Of a stretch of DNA of 64,000 bases, positions 44,432-52,773 are shown piece after piece (the first letter of the stretch is position 1; each line of letters begins with the position of its first letter). A program made the position numbers and the translations under genes. The notes below the pieces were generated by a model that made no database searches, was not told the DNA's origin, and saw nothing but the letters and a program-made list of their open reading frames with translations. Origin of the DNA: Ilumatobacter fluminis (lineage in GTDB: Bacteria; Actinomycetota; Acidimicrobiia; Acidimicrobiales; Ilumatobacteraceae); NCBI RefSeq assembly GCF_004364865.1, contig NZ_SOAU01000001.1, forward strand, positions 4,000,001 through 4,064,000, read 5' to 3'.

Positions 44432-45172
44432 TCAGCCCTCCTCGGCGGCTTGACCACCGCCGGCTCCGCCGAAGCCGCCGAGTGCATCGTCGAGGATGGG
44501 CATGCATTCGTCGAGCGCCGCGATCACCTCGGGGTCGTCGGGGTCGAGTTCGAGCTGGGTGGCGATCTGCGACGTCCGATCGCCGAACTCGCCCTGCCCG
44601 CGTCCCTGGCCGGGCTCGGGGGCTTCACCGTCGGCGGGCGGCTCGGGGGCTTCACCGTCTGCGCCGGGCCGTCCGCCGGGCGCCTGGAACGTCAGGTCGG
44701 GAATGTCCTCGAAGCCTTCGGCACGGATGCACTCCGTGAGTTCGAGGAAGGCGTCGGCGATGGCCGAGTCGTCACGGGCACCGCCCGCTCCGCCGCCGAA
44801 GGCCACGCCTTCGAGGATCTCGCCGCAGACCTCCATCGCCTCACGGAAACCGTCCTGGCCGGGTCCGGCCTCGGCGAAGGCGTCACGCAGGTTGATGTTG
44901 CCGTCGGCGTCGACGCCGATGTCGGGCACGTCGAGCCCTTCACCTCGCAGACATTCGGAGAACTCGAGGGCCGCCTCGTCGATGTCGATGTCGGCGGTGC
45001 CGCCGGTGTCGGAGCCGTCGGTGACGGTCTGGTCGGTGTCGTCGACGAGGGACGCGATCTCGTCGCTGCCCGTGTCGGCCGCCTCGCTCGACCCGCCACA
45101 GGCGGATGTGAGACCGACGAGCCCGATGGTCGCCGCACCTGCGGCCCAGTTCCGGAGTGGTGAACGCTGCAT
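44432..45172 (-). CDS. Secreted/lipoprotein-like hypothetical protein
   Basis: A 246-residue protein with a signal peptide ending AATIGLVGLTSACGGSSEAA, where LTSAC is a weak lipobox; a lipoprotein is likely but not certain. The rest is acidic and Gly-rich with repeated cysteine-containing segments (FSECLRGEGLDVPD; LTECIRAEGFEDIPD), a pattern recurring in actinobacterial exporter operons. The ATG at 45172 is chosen because it opens the signal peptide; a longer upstream frame overlaps the sensor kinase. It ends only 3 nt before the adaptor start, so it belongs to the exporter operon. Confidence 0.78.
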   Translation of the reverse strand: MQRSPLRNWAAGAATIGLVGLTSACGGSSEAADTGSDEIASLVDDTDQTVTDGSDTGGTADIDIDEAALEFSECLRGEGLDVPDIGVDADGNINLRDAFAEAGPGQDGFREAMEVCGEILEGVAFGGGAGGARDDSAIADAFLELTECIRAEGFEDIPDLTFQAPGGRPGADGEAPEPPADGEAPEPGQGRGQGEFGDRTSQIATQLELDPDDPEVIAALDECMPILDDALGGFGGAGGGQAAEEG

Positions 45173-45227
45173 GCGGCCACGTTCGGGGTCGTGGGTGAGA
45201 GCACTGTTAGACCGACCGTAAGGGACA

Positions 45228-45238
45228 GTCAGAACTGG
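45228..45238. promoter_or_regulatory. Candidate response-regulator site upstream of the exporter operon
   Basis: GTCAGAACTGG on the plus strand (CCAGTTCTGAC on the coding strand). The same 11 bp occurs upstream of the response regulator gene, in both cases 56 nt before the start codon. Between this site and ATG 45172 is a possible -10, TCTAAC, on the coding strand. Confidence 0.5.
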
Positions 45239-45284
45239 CGGGTCGGCACGGTCGGGCCGGCACTGTTGGATCGGGTTGGGCGGG

Positions 45285-46649
45285 TCAGGACACCCGGTCG
45301 GCGGCGACGGTGAAGCCGACCACGACGCCCGGTCCGTCCTGGCGTCTCGCCGCGTCGGCGGTACCGCCGTGGTCGGTGGCGACCTGGGCGACGATCGACA
45401 GGCCCAGCCCGGAGCCCCGCATCCCACGCGCCTCGTCGGACCGGTGGAACCGTTCGAAGACCTGTTCGAGTTCGTCGGTGCCGATCCCCATCCCGCTGTC
45501 GAGCACCTCGACGCGGTCACCGACCAGCCGGATCTCGATCGGCGTGGCGTCGGGCGAGAACTTCAGGGCGTTGTCGACGAGGTTCCACACCGCTCGGTCG
45601 ATGCGGCCGGGTTGGCACCGCCATCGCACCGGTTCGGGAGCCGTCACCTCGACTGTCCGCCCGGTCCGAGCCGTCGCCCGGTCGGCGACCGCCTCGACCA
45701 CGGCAACGGCGTCGACGACGGCCTCGGACTCGGCTCGGCGATGGTCGCTCGCGAGCTCGACCAACTCGTCGGTGAGGTCGGATAACTCGTCGACCTCGGC
45801 GACGATCAACCCGAGGGCGCGGCGACGGTGGTCGGGCGTCAGCCGGTCGGAGGCGGCGAGTTCGGCGTTGGTCCGCAACACCGTCAGTGGCGTGCGGAGT
45901 TCGTGGCTGGCGTCGGCGACCAGCCGCCGCTGCCGATCGCTCGACGCGGCGAGCGCGTCGAGCATCGAGGTGAAGCTCGAACGCAACCGTTCCACCTCGG
46001 CGATCGTCGGCCCGTCGGGCAGTGTTGCCGAACGGCGGTCGATCTCACCTCGCTCGGCGACGCCATCGGCCGTCTCCGCGAGGCGCACGATCGGCCGGGC
46101 GATGCGGCGTGACCACCACCACCCGATGCCGAACGCGATCGCCGTCGCGACCACCCCGGCGGCGAGCAACCACCGCCTGATCGACGCGACCGTGGTGTCG
46201 GCCTCGTCGAGGTTCCGACCGATCTGGACCTCGGCGCCCCACTCGGTCGTGGTCGTGATCACCCGGTACCGGTCGCCGTCGACGGTCACGGTTCGGAGTT
46301 CGCCGTCGGTCGAATCGGCGGGCGGGTCGGGCAGCTGGACGCCGTCGGTCGGGGTCAGCAGCTCACCATCGTCCGACACGATCCTGATCGCGATGTCGTC
46401 GGTCACCCGGGACGTGAAGGCCCGGATCACGCCTTCGTCACCCTCCGGGATCTCGGTCGGTCGTTCGTCGTCGGGAGGCGGCAACGGCCGGTCGGTGCTG
46501 GCGACCAGGAAGTCGTCGACTGCCCCGTACTGCTCGGCCCGGACGACGCGGTCGGTGAGGAGACCGCCGATCAGCATCGCCACGGCGACCGTGGCGCCGA
46601 TGGCGACCGCAACGACCCGGGAGAGCGGCGCCGTGCGACGGCCCATCAC
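45285..46649 (-). CDS. Sensor histidine kinase
   Basis: A 454-residue kinase with two N-terminal membrane segments (VVAVAIGATVAVAMLIGGLL and the second before WWWSRRIARPIVRLAETADG), an external sensor loop between them, a HAMP domain, the H box DASHELRTPLTVLR (His249) and an HATPase part with ENFSPDATP-like DNALKFSPDATPIEI and GSGLGLSIV. It overlaps the response-regulator gene by 4 nt and is the likely sensor for the exporter operon. The signal is unknown. Confidence 0.92.
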   Translation of the reverse strand: MMGRRTAPLSRVVAVAIGATVAVAMLIGGLLTDRVVRAEQYGAVDDFLVASTDRPLPPPDDERPTEIPEGDEGVIRAFTSRVTDDIAIRIVSDDGELLTPTDGVQLPDPPADSTDGELRTVTVDGDRYRVITTTTEWGAEVQIGRNLDEADTTVASIRRWLLAAGVVATAIAFGIGWWWSRRIARPIVRLAETADGVAERGEIDRRSATLPDGPTIAEVERLRSSFTSMLDALAASSDRQRRLVADASHELRTPLTVLRTNAELAASDRLTPDHRRRALGLIVAEVDELSDLTDELVELASDHRRAESEAVVDAVAVVEAVADRATARTGRTVEVTAPEPVRWRCQPGRIDRAVWNLVDNALKFSPDATPIEIRLVGDRVEVLDSGMGIGTDELEQVFERFHRSDEARGMRGSGLGLSIVAQVATDHGGTADAARRQDGPGVVVGFTVAADRVS

Positions 46650-47335
46650 GGCTCCTGCCGCATGACGAACCCGACCCCTCGCACGGTCTGGATCAGGCGA
46701 GCTTCTCCCCCGGCCTCGAGTTTGGATCGGAGGTAGCTGACGTAGACGTCGAGCGACCGTGAGCCGGTGTCGAAGTCGTACCCCCAGATGCGTTCGTAGA
46801 TCTCGCTCCGGGTCAGGACCTTGCCCCGCTGCTCGGTGAGGAAGGCGAGCAGATCGAACTCGGTCTTCGTCAGATCGACCGATCGACCGCCGACCGTGGC
46901 GCGTCGGGCGACCGTGTCGACGACGAGGGCGCCGACGCGGACGGTTCCGCCCTCGATCGGCGCCGAACGGCGCAGCAACGCACGGACGCGGGCGAACAGT
47001 TCGTCGAGCGCGAACGGTTTCACCACGTAGTCGTCGGCGCCCGCGTCGAGTCCGTCGACGCGGTCGTTCGTGGCGCCACGTGCGGTGAGGAGGAGGACGG
47101 GGGTCCGGTCACCGCCGTGGCGAAGGGTCCGACAGACGCTCAACCCGTCGACGTTCGGGAGGCCGATGTCGAGCACGACGAGGTCGAACGCCGTGGACGA
47201 GAGCGCGTCGAGGGCGGCGGCGCCGTCGCGGGCGGTCGTGATGCGGTAGCCCTCGTAGCCGAGCGCAGTGTCGAGCGAGTCTCGGAGTGCGGCGTCGTCG
47301 TCGACGACGAGGAGGTGGGCCGCCGCATCGGTCAT
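46646..47335 (-). CDS. OmpR-family response regulator
   Basis: A 229-residue regulator: the receiver has LVVDDDAALRDSLD and phospho-acceptor Asp56 (VVLDIGLPNVDG), with KPF switch in DDYVVKPFALDEL; the C-terminal winged helix has VDLTKTEFDLLAFL and SRSLDVYVSYLRSKLE. With the overlapping kinase it forms a two-component pair. An 11-bp motif 56 nt before its start is identical to one before the exporter operon, suggesting autoregulation and control of the exporter. Confidence 0.92.
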   Translation of the reverse strand: MTDAAAHLLVVDDDAALRDSLDTALGYEGYRITTARDGAAALDALSSTAFDLVVLDIGLPNVDGLSVCRTLRHGGDRTPVLLLTARGATNDRVDGLDAGADDYVVKPFALDELFARVRALLRRSAPIEGGTVRVGALVVDTVARRATVGGRSVDLTKTEFDLLAFLTEQRGKVLTRSEIYERIWGYDFDTGSRSLDVYVSYLRSKLEAGGEARLIQTVRGVGFVMRQEP

Positions 47336-47390
47336 CCGGCCAGTGTGCGGGCCAGGGCTTCCCGTCGTCGGTGGCCGAGCGGATTCTTAC

Positions 47391-47401
47391 CCAGTTCTGA
47401 C
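47391..47401. promoter_or_regulatory. Candidate response-regulator site upstream of the regulator gene
   Basis: CCAGTTCTGAC (plus strand), identical to the inverse of the site at 45228-45238, in opposite orientation relative to its gene and exactly 56 nt upstream of the regulator start. The core CAGTTCTG is close to palindromic, so orientation may not matter. Confidence 0.5.
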
Positions 47402-47445
47402 CCGGCGGCGCCGCAGGGCTGACGGGCGGTGGTGGGGCGAAAACG

Positions 47446-47478
47446 GCGATGAGCCGGGCTGTTCGCCCGGCTCATCGC
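47446..47478 (-). terminator. Terminator of tRNA-Ser(GCU)
   Basis: A perfect 14-bp stem, GCGATGAGCCGGGC with its complement across the loop TGTTC, starting 6 nt after the tRNA end on the minus strand. It also separates the tRNA from the two-component operon. Confidence 0.8.
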
Positions 47479-47483
47479 TCCCG

Positions 47484-47571
47484 CGGAGAGGGTGGGATTT
47501 GAACCCACGGACCCCGAAAAGAGGTCAAGTCCTTAGCAGGGACTCCCATTCGGCCGCTCTGGCACCTCTCC
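47484..47571 (-). tRNA. tRNA-Ser, anticodon GCU
   Basis: On the minus strand the acceptor stem GGAGAGG pairs with CCTCTCC, followed by the discriminator G; CCA is not encoded. The anticodon stem-loop GTCC-CTGCTAA-GGAC gives anticodon GCT. A long variable arm (ACCTCTTTTCGGGGT) shows a class II tRNA, and the T loop is GGTTCAAATCC. About 88 nt. Confidence 0.93.
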
Positions 47572-47639
47572 AGGACGGTGGGAGTCTACGGGAAGGTGGG
47601 GCGGATCGAAATTCGACCGCACGATCCGTCCGTCTCCGG

Positions 47640-47918
47640 TCAGGCGGCGGGCGGCTCCGACTCGGTCGACTCGGCGGCGTCGGCGGCGATGACATCGCCG
47701 GCGGCCGGTGCGGCCCACGTGCCGGCGGGCGCCGGATCGATCAGCCACCACAGCAGCAGGTAGGCGACGAGCGACCAGCCGCCGAACACCAGCAGGGCGA
47801 CGAAGACGACACGGACGAGGGTCGTGTCGAGGTCGAAGTATCGGGCGAGACCGGAGCAGACGCCGGCGATCTTCTGATCGCTGGTGTCTCGGTACAGGGG
47901 GTTGTCTCGGCGGGGCAT
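47640..47918 (-). CDS. PspC-domain protein
   Basis: A 92-residue PspC-like protein: LYRDTSDQKIAGVCSGLARY, FDLDTTLVRVVFVALLVFGG and AYLLLWWLIDPAP, with one or two membrane segments. PspC members sense membrane stress. AAAGGAG 6 nt before the ATG at 47918 fixes the start; the longer upstream reading is overlap with the tRNA gene region. It lies between two divergent serine tRNA genes. Confidence 0.88.
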   Translation of the reverse strand: MPRRDNPLYRDTSDQKIAGVCSGLARYFDLDTTLVRVVFVALLVFGGWSLVAYLLLWWLIDPAPAGTWAAPAAGDVIAADAAESTESEPPAA

Positions 47919-48049
47919 GGCCGCTCCTTTCGTGCAGGGGATTCGATCTGGTTCGATCGTCGCGCCGCGTGCCCTCGGGGTCCATGGGGCTAACCCGAAT
48001 GTCCGCGTTCGGGCTGGTCGGAGGCCGACCCTTCGATAGATTCGACGAC

Positions 48050-48137
48050 GGAACGGTGGCAGAGTGGACGATTGCACCCGCCTTGAAAGCGGACGAGCCG
48101 CAAGGCTCCGAGGGTTCGAATCCCTCCCGTTCCGCCA
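48050..48137 (+). tRNA. tRNA-Ser, anticodon UGA
   Basis: Acceptor stem GGAACGG (48050-48056) pairs with CCGTTCC (48127-48133), with discriminator G and an encoded CCA (48135-48137). The anticodon arm CCGCCTTGAAAGCGG gives TGA, a long variable arm follows, and the T loop is GGTTCGAATCC. It is the opposite-strand companion of tRNA-Ser(GCU), with the PspC gene between. Confidence 0.95.
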
Positions 48138-48298
48138 GGCTCAGGCCTCTGTCGGCGCTGATCGACACGGACCTCGTCGGGTCTCGTCGGCCGTCGAGTG
48201 GCGGTGATCAAAACGCAGGGGCGCGCCGCCGCCCGGCCGAGGGCCGGGGTCGATCGGTCGGTTCTCGATTCGATGGACTCGGGGTCGGGCGGCGCGCG

Positions 48299-49603
48299 TC
48301 ACGCTGCGGGTTGTCGCTCCCGCACCCGTTCCGGTGCCGGTTCCTGTTCGTCGACCGTTCGCCGTCGGCGCCGCTGTGGCGGCACATCCGGTTCGCTGAC
48401 CGTGAACACCTGGCCGTCGGGTTGCCGGACCGTGAGCGTTCGATCGTCGGTGAGTTCGAGTGTCCAGCCGCCTTCGTGGACAACGTGGTGATGTCGTGAG
48501 CAGAGCGGGATCAGGTTGTCGAGATCGGTACTCCCACCGTGTTCCCAGGGGACGATGTGATGCATCTCGCACCGATCGAATGCCACGTCGCAGTCTCCGA
48601 ACCCACAGGTGCGATACATCGCCCGCAGTGCTCGCCGTTGGGCCCGGTTCGCGTGACGCACCGTCCGCCCAGCCGCGAGTGGGACCCGATCGGCGTCGAC
48701 CAGGATCGGGGTGACCTGCCCGTTGCAGATCATCCGCGACACCGCAGCCGGTGGGACCGCGTTGCCGTCACCGGTTTCGCACACGGTGTCGTCGGAGATC
48801 TCGCCGGTCACCAACGCCGTGGCGTCGGCAATCACGGTCACATCGCCGGTGCCGGGATGCAGGTGCTGGTTCCCCGACGCGACCAGCTCACCGAGCGCTT
48901 CGGCTGCCAGCCGGTTCCGATCGACGCTGCGGTCGACACACTCCGGATCACCAGCAGCCGCACCTTCCTTGATCAGCGTCGACACGTGTCGGTCGACGGG
49001 ACCGAACACCTTCGACGCCAACTCCGGGTGGAACGCGAATCGTCCTTCGACTAGCTCGGTGGCGGTATTCGTCTTGCGGGACAGAAACGTGCTCTTGCGC
49101 TGCCTCGTCGCACGCTCGATCCCGTTGTCACGCTCGATCACCCGAGCCAGATCACGCACCGACCGACCGAACTCCTCCGGCGACAGACGCATCGCATCAT
49201 CCAACAAATCGGCTTCACGGTCGAGGAGCTGATTCTTGACGTCATCGTCGAGCTTCGCCGTCGCGTTCGCGAGGGCGTCGACGTGCTCGGCGCCGATCTC
49301 ACCGGCACCCAACGCGTCTTCGAACGACGGCGCCTCATCCAACGTCTTCGACCGACGCTCCTTCCGCTTCCCCTCCGCCGACGACACACCACCGGTCTGC
49401 GCGTGCACATCGGCAGCCGGTGCTGCGCCTTGTTGTTCGTGCAACTCGATCATCCGGCGGGTCACACCCGCTTCGACCTGATCGATGAACCCCCGCAGGC
49501 GACGAGTCGCACCCAACACCGTCGCGCAACCAGTCGGGTCGGCCGCAGCGACATCGACCGCGAAGATCGCCGCCAACTCGGCTGCGGGGTCGGGAGAACT
49601 CAT
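48299..49603 (-). CDS. DUF222/HNH endonuclease-domain protein (13E12-like)
   Basis: A protein of about 434 residues from the ATG at 49603; two ATG codons shortly upstream (49612, 49615) could also start it. An N-terminal DUF222 region (RRLRGFIDQVEAGVTRRMIE) is followed by the HNH motif, with CEMHHIVPWEHGGSTDLDN and LIPLCSRHHHVVHEGG. These proteins are numerous in actinobacteria, related to the mycobacterial 13E12 repeat family, and are thought to be nuclease-like, though a biological role is not settled. A long basic tail (PPQRRRRRTVDEQEP) follows. The open frame running upstream to 51868 is antisense to the MFS gene. Confidence 0.85.
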   Translation of the reverse strand: MSSPDPAAELAAIFAVDVAAADPTGCATVLGATRRLRGFIDQVEAGVTRRMIELHEQQGAAPAADVHAQTGGVSSAEGKRKERRSKTLDEAPSFEDALGAGEIGAEHVDALANATAKLDDDVKNQLLDREADLLDDAMRLSPEEFGRSVRDLARVIERDNGIERATRQRKSTFLSRKTNTATELVEGRFAFHPELASKVFGPVDRHVSTLIKEGAAAGDPECVDRSVDRNRLAAEALGELVASGNQHLHPGTGDVTVIADATALVTGEISDDTVCETGDGNAVPPAAVSRMICNGQVTPILVDADRVPLAAGRTVRHANRAQRRALRAMYRTCGFGDCDVAFDRCEMHHIVPWEHGGSTDLDNLIPLCSRHHHVVHEGGWTLELTDDRTLTVRQPDGQVFTVSEPDVPPQRRRRRTVDEQEPAPERVRERQPAA

Positions 49604-49825
49604 ACACCCCATCATGACGAAGGGGTGTGACAGGGTTTCCCGATTCCAGGCCTTCCCGGCGAAGAAATCCCAGAAAGTCCTCGAGCGAAGCGGGGCGAAC
49701 GGGCGACCTCGGTCGAGGCCGCAGTCGATGGAGCTAGATCGGTGCACGTCCGGCCGGGGAGAACGTTCGATGACGCACGTGCGCTGTCGTAGTCTCTCCG
49801 GCGGCGGGAGGACGGAGGAACGGTG
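49604..49825. other. Intergenic region between HNH gene and MFS gene
   Basis: About 220 bp with no credible gene. It should hold the promoters of the divergent HNH and MFS genes; CGTAGTCT just upstream of the MFS gene is a possible -10 (TAGTCT). No palindrome or repeat was noticed. Confidence 0.5.
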
Positions 49826-51424
49826 ATGGGTAAATGGGGACCGCTGATCGTGTTGTCGTTGGCGCAGTTCTTGATGGTGATCGACCAGGCGGTGATGAAC
49901 GTCTCGATCAGCCAGCTGGTCGATGACTTCGACACCACCGTCACCACGATCCAGGGCGTCATCACCTTCTACGCCCTCACGATGGCGATGCTGATGATCA
50001 CCGGCGGCAAGATCGGCGACATCCTCGGTCGGCGCCGGGCGTTCGCCATCGGCCACATCATCTACGCCTCCGGTTCTGCCCTGACCGCTGCGTCGTGGAG
50101 CGTCGGCTCGCTGCTCGTCGGCTGGTCGATCCTCGAAGGTGTCGGCGCTGCACTGGTGCTGCCGGCACTCGTCGCGCTCGTCGCCTCCAACTACACCGAC
50201 ACCAAGGATCGTGTCGCGGCGTTCGGCGTCATCGGCGGTGTGGCCGGTGCCGGCATCGCGGTCGGCCCGATCATTGGCGGCTACTTCACCGCCGAGCTGT
50301 CGTGGCGTTGGGTCTTCGTCGGCGAGGTCATCATCGCCATCGTCATCGTGTCGATGATCGGCCTGATCAGCGACGCTCCGGTCGCCAAGAAGCCCAAGCT
50401 CGACATCCTCGGTGCGATCCTCACGGCGCTCGGCCTCGGCATGATCGTCGTCGCCGCGCTGCAGTCGAGCGACTGGGGCTGGATCCGGCCGAAGAACTCG
50501 CCCGTCACCCCGTTCGGGTTCTCGATCACCCCGTTCCTCCTCGTCGGTGGCCTCATCGTCCTGTGGGCGTTCGCCCGCTGGCAGGAGCACCGAGAACGCA
50601 GCGGCAACGACCCGCTCGTCAAGCTCGAACTGCTCGAGATCCTCCCGCTCCGTTCCGGACTCGGCTCGTTCCTGGCCCAGAGCGTGATCCTGCTCGGCAT
50701 CTTCTTCACCCTGCCGCTCTACTTCCAGATCGTGCTCGGCTTCGACGCTCTCGAGACCGGTATCCGCATGCTGCCGATCTCGATCGCGATGCTGATCACC
50801 TCGATGAGCGGCCCGGCACTCGCCAAGCGTTTCCCACCGCGCCGCATCGTGCAGGCCGGGTTCGTCACGCTCGTTTTGGCGGCGTTCCTGCTGCTCGGCC
50901 GCATCAACCCCGAACTCGACGACGTCGGTGTGTCGGTCGCGCTCGTGGTACTCGGCATCGGGATGGGGCTGATCGCCTCGCAGCTCGGCAACGTGATCCA
51001 GTCGTCGGTCGAGGTCGCCGACCGCGGTGAGGCCGGCGGGCTCCAGTACACGGCGCAGCAGCTCGGTTCGGCCCTCGGCACCGCCCTCATCGGCGCGATC
51101 GTCATCGGGGCGCTCGTCGTGGCCTTCGTCGACAACATCGAGAGCAACGAGGCGGTGCCCGCCGAGATCACCGACGCGGTCGAAATCTCGGTCAACGAGC
51201 AGGCCAGCTTCGTGGCATCGGAGCTCGTCGAGACGGGTCTCCGGGACGCCGGTGTCGACGCAGCGACCACCGACGAGATCGTGGCCGGCTACGAACAGGC
51301 GCAGCTCGACGCCCTCAAGGTCGGTCTGCTCGTCGCCGCGATGATCGCACTCGGCGCCCTCTTCATGACCCGCAACCTGCCCGCAGAGCGGCTGCGGGAC
51401 GAACCGGCACCGACGACGACCTGA
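49826..51424 (+). CDS. MFS exporter, DHA2 (14-helix) family
   Basis: A 532-residue membrane protein with about 14 helices. MVIDQAVMNVSISQLVDDFD and GGKIGDILGRRRAFAIG are typical of DHA2 exporters, with a long hydrophilic stretch after helix 13 and a final helix VGLLVAAMIALGALFMTRNL. It would expel drugs or metabolites with proton exchange; the substrate is unknown. GGAGGAA 5 nt before the ATG supports the start. Similar in general type to the exporter at the left end of the window, but its sequence differs. Confidence 0.9.
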   Translation: MGKWGPLIVLSLAQFLMVIDQAVMNVSISQLVDDFDTTVTTIQGVITFYALTMAMLMITGGKIGDILGRRRAFAIGHIIYASGSALTAASWSVGSLLVGWSILEGVGAALVLPALVALVASNYTDTKDRVAAFGVIGGVAGAGIAVGPIIGGYFTAELSWRWVFVGEVIIAIVIVSMIGLISDAPVAKKPKLDILGAILTALGLGMIVVAALQSSDWGWIRPKNSPVTPFGFSITPFLLVGGLIVLWAFARWQEHRERSGNDPLVKLELLEILPLRSGLGSFLAQSVILLGIFFTLPLYFQIVLGFDALETGIRMLPISIAMLITSMSGPALAKRFPPRRIVQAGFVTLVLAAFLLLGRINPELDDVGVSVALVVLGIGMGLIASQLGNVIQSSVEVADRGEAGGLQYTAQQLGSALGTALIGAIVIGALVVAFVDNIESNEAVPAEITDAVEISVNEQASFVASELVETGLRDAGVDAATTDEIVAGYEQAQLDALKVGLLVAAMIALGALFMTRNLPAERLRDEPAPTTT

Positions 51425-51470
51425 CGGCCGAACCGGCCGCCGGCACACCACGCCGGCACACCTCGCCGGG

Positions 51471-52490
51471 TCAGAGGACGATGACGGTGGTGCCGACGTC
51501 GGCGAACTGGTACATGAACTGGGCGTCGAGCAGCGCCTGGCGGGTGCATCCGCCGGACAACTTCTGACCGAGTTCGTCCTCGGTCTGCAACGCCTCGCCC
51601 GTGTCGTTCCACGACGGGATCGCGTGGAAGCCGATGTGGCCCCGTTCGGTCTGGGTGTACCGCACCATGTAGGGCAGATCGGCCTGCAGGTCCCACCCGA
51701 GCGCCATCTCCGACTTCGAGTACACGGTGTGGATGCCCGGCACCTCGTTGCGGAACTGGCTGCCCGACACGAGGTAGCTACGCACGATGCGCTCCTCGTC
51801 GTCGATCGCCCACACCCGCTGACCGGCACGGTCGTAGACCACCCGCTTGCCCGACGCCACCGAAGCACCGTCGGGCAATGGTGGTGCGTCGTCGCCGGCC
51901 GACGCCACCGACGACAGCGGCATGCCGATCAGGTCGACCGCCCCCTCGGGCGGTGCCGGCGTGCGCACGATGAACGAATCGGCGCCCGGCCAGATGCCGA
52001 GCTCGGTCGCCGTGTTCTTCCCGATGATGCCGTCGACGTACAGACCGACCTCGGCCTGGAACGACCGCGTCGCAGCCTGTGTGACCGAGTCGAACGTGCC
52101 GGTCACCTCCGAATCCATCACGCCGGCGGCTCGCAACGCCCGCTGTGCGCACTCGACGTCGGTGCCGGTGTCGCCGACCGCCACCTCGGGCACCTCGAGC
52201 ATGCACGCGGCCGGCTCGATCTGCTCGGCGGCCACCGTGGTCGGTGGGGCCGTCTCGACCGGGAGCGGCGCCGCGGTCGGAGTCGGGGCCGCCTCCGAGG
52301 AGCCGCCCCGAACCTGCTGCACGGCGACGATGCCGAGCACCAGGACGGCGATCAGCCCGGCAGCGACGGTGAGCCGTCGACGCCGATACACATCGGCCGC
52401 CACCGGCTGGGGCGCGCGCGTCATTTTGTGGCGGCGACGAGGCCGCTCGCCCGTCGGTTCCGGGCCGCGAGGGGGTGCCGTCAGGTTCAT
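51471..52490 (-). CDS. L,D-transpeptidase (YkuD) with peptidoglycan-binding domain
   Basis: A 339-residue cell-wall enzyme: a cytoplasmic tail, one membrane anchor (LTVAAGLIAVLVLGIVAVQQ), a proline/threonine linker, a PG_binding_1-like domain (TDVECAQRALRAAGVMDSEV) and the YkuD domain, with His289 (IGFHAIP) and the catalytic cysteine Cys315 in LSGGCTRQAL. The usual SHGC is SGGC here. It should cross-link peptidoglycan via L,D bonds on the outer side of the membrane. It is convergent with the MFS gene. Confidence 0.9.
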   Translation of the reverse strand: MNLTAPPRGPEPTGERPRRRHKMTRAPQPVAADVYRRRRLTVAAGLIAVLVLGIVAVQQVRGGSSEAAPTPTAAPLPVETAPPTTVAAEQIEPAACMLEVPEVAVGDTGTDVECAQRALRAAGVMDSEVTGTFDSVTQAATRSFQAEVGLYVDGIIGKNTATELGIWPGADSFIVRTPAPPEGAVDLIGMPLSSVASAGDDAPPLPDGASVASGKRVVYDRAGQRVWAIDDEERIVRSYLVSGSQFRNEVPGIHTVYSKSEMALGWDLQADLPYMVRYTQTERGHIGFHAIPSWNDTGEALQTEDELGQKLSGGCTRQALLDAQFMYQFADVGTTVIVL

Positions 52491-52548
52491 TGCTGTCGGG
52501 TCATGGTAGTCCGGATCGACCGGACCGGCTCCCGGGCGGCCGGCAGCG

Positions 52549-52773
52549 TCAGCCGATGTCGGGCCGCGCCTCGGGTGGCGCGTCGTTCGCCACCGCCTGG
52601 TCGGCCAACGCAGCCTCCTCGTCGTCGACGACCTGCTGATGCTGCGGGTCGTCGGACGGGTCCGGCAGATCGTCGCGACGACGCTGTTCCTCCATCACCT
52701 CGTCGACAGTTGGCGGGTTCGGCACCGCAGCATCCTCGACGGGAATCGCGCCCTGCTCACTCCAGTCGCTCAT
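52549..52773 (-). CDS. Acidic hypothetical protein
   Basis: A 74-residue, acidic, probably disordered protein (MSDWSEQGAIPVEDAAVPNP ... HQQVVDDEEAALADQA). It overlaps the preceding DJ-1/PfpI gene by 4 nt and so is its operon partner. No family recognised. Confidence 0.7.
   Translation of the reverse strand: MSDWSEQGAIPVEDAAVPNPPTVDEVMEEQRRRDDLPDPSDDPQHQQVVDDEEAALADQAVANDAPPEARPDIG

Noticed and set aside
48299-51868. A 1,189-codon minus-strand frame
   Set aside because: The first two-thirds are the antisense shadow of the MFS gene (49826-51424); the HNH/DUF222 protein begins near 49603.
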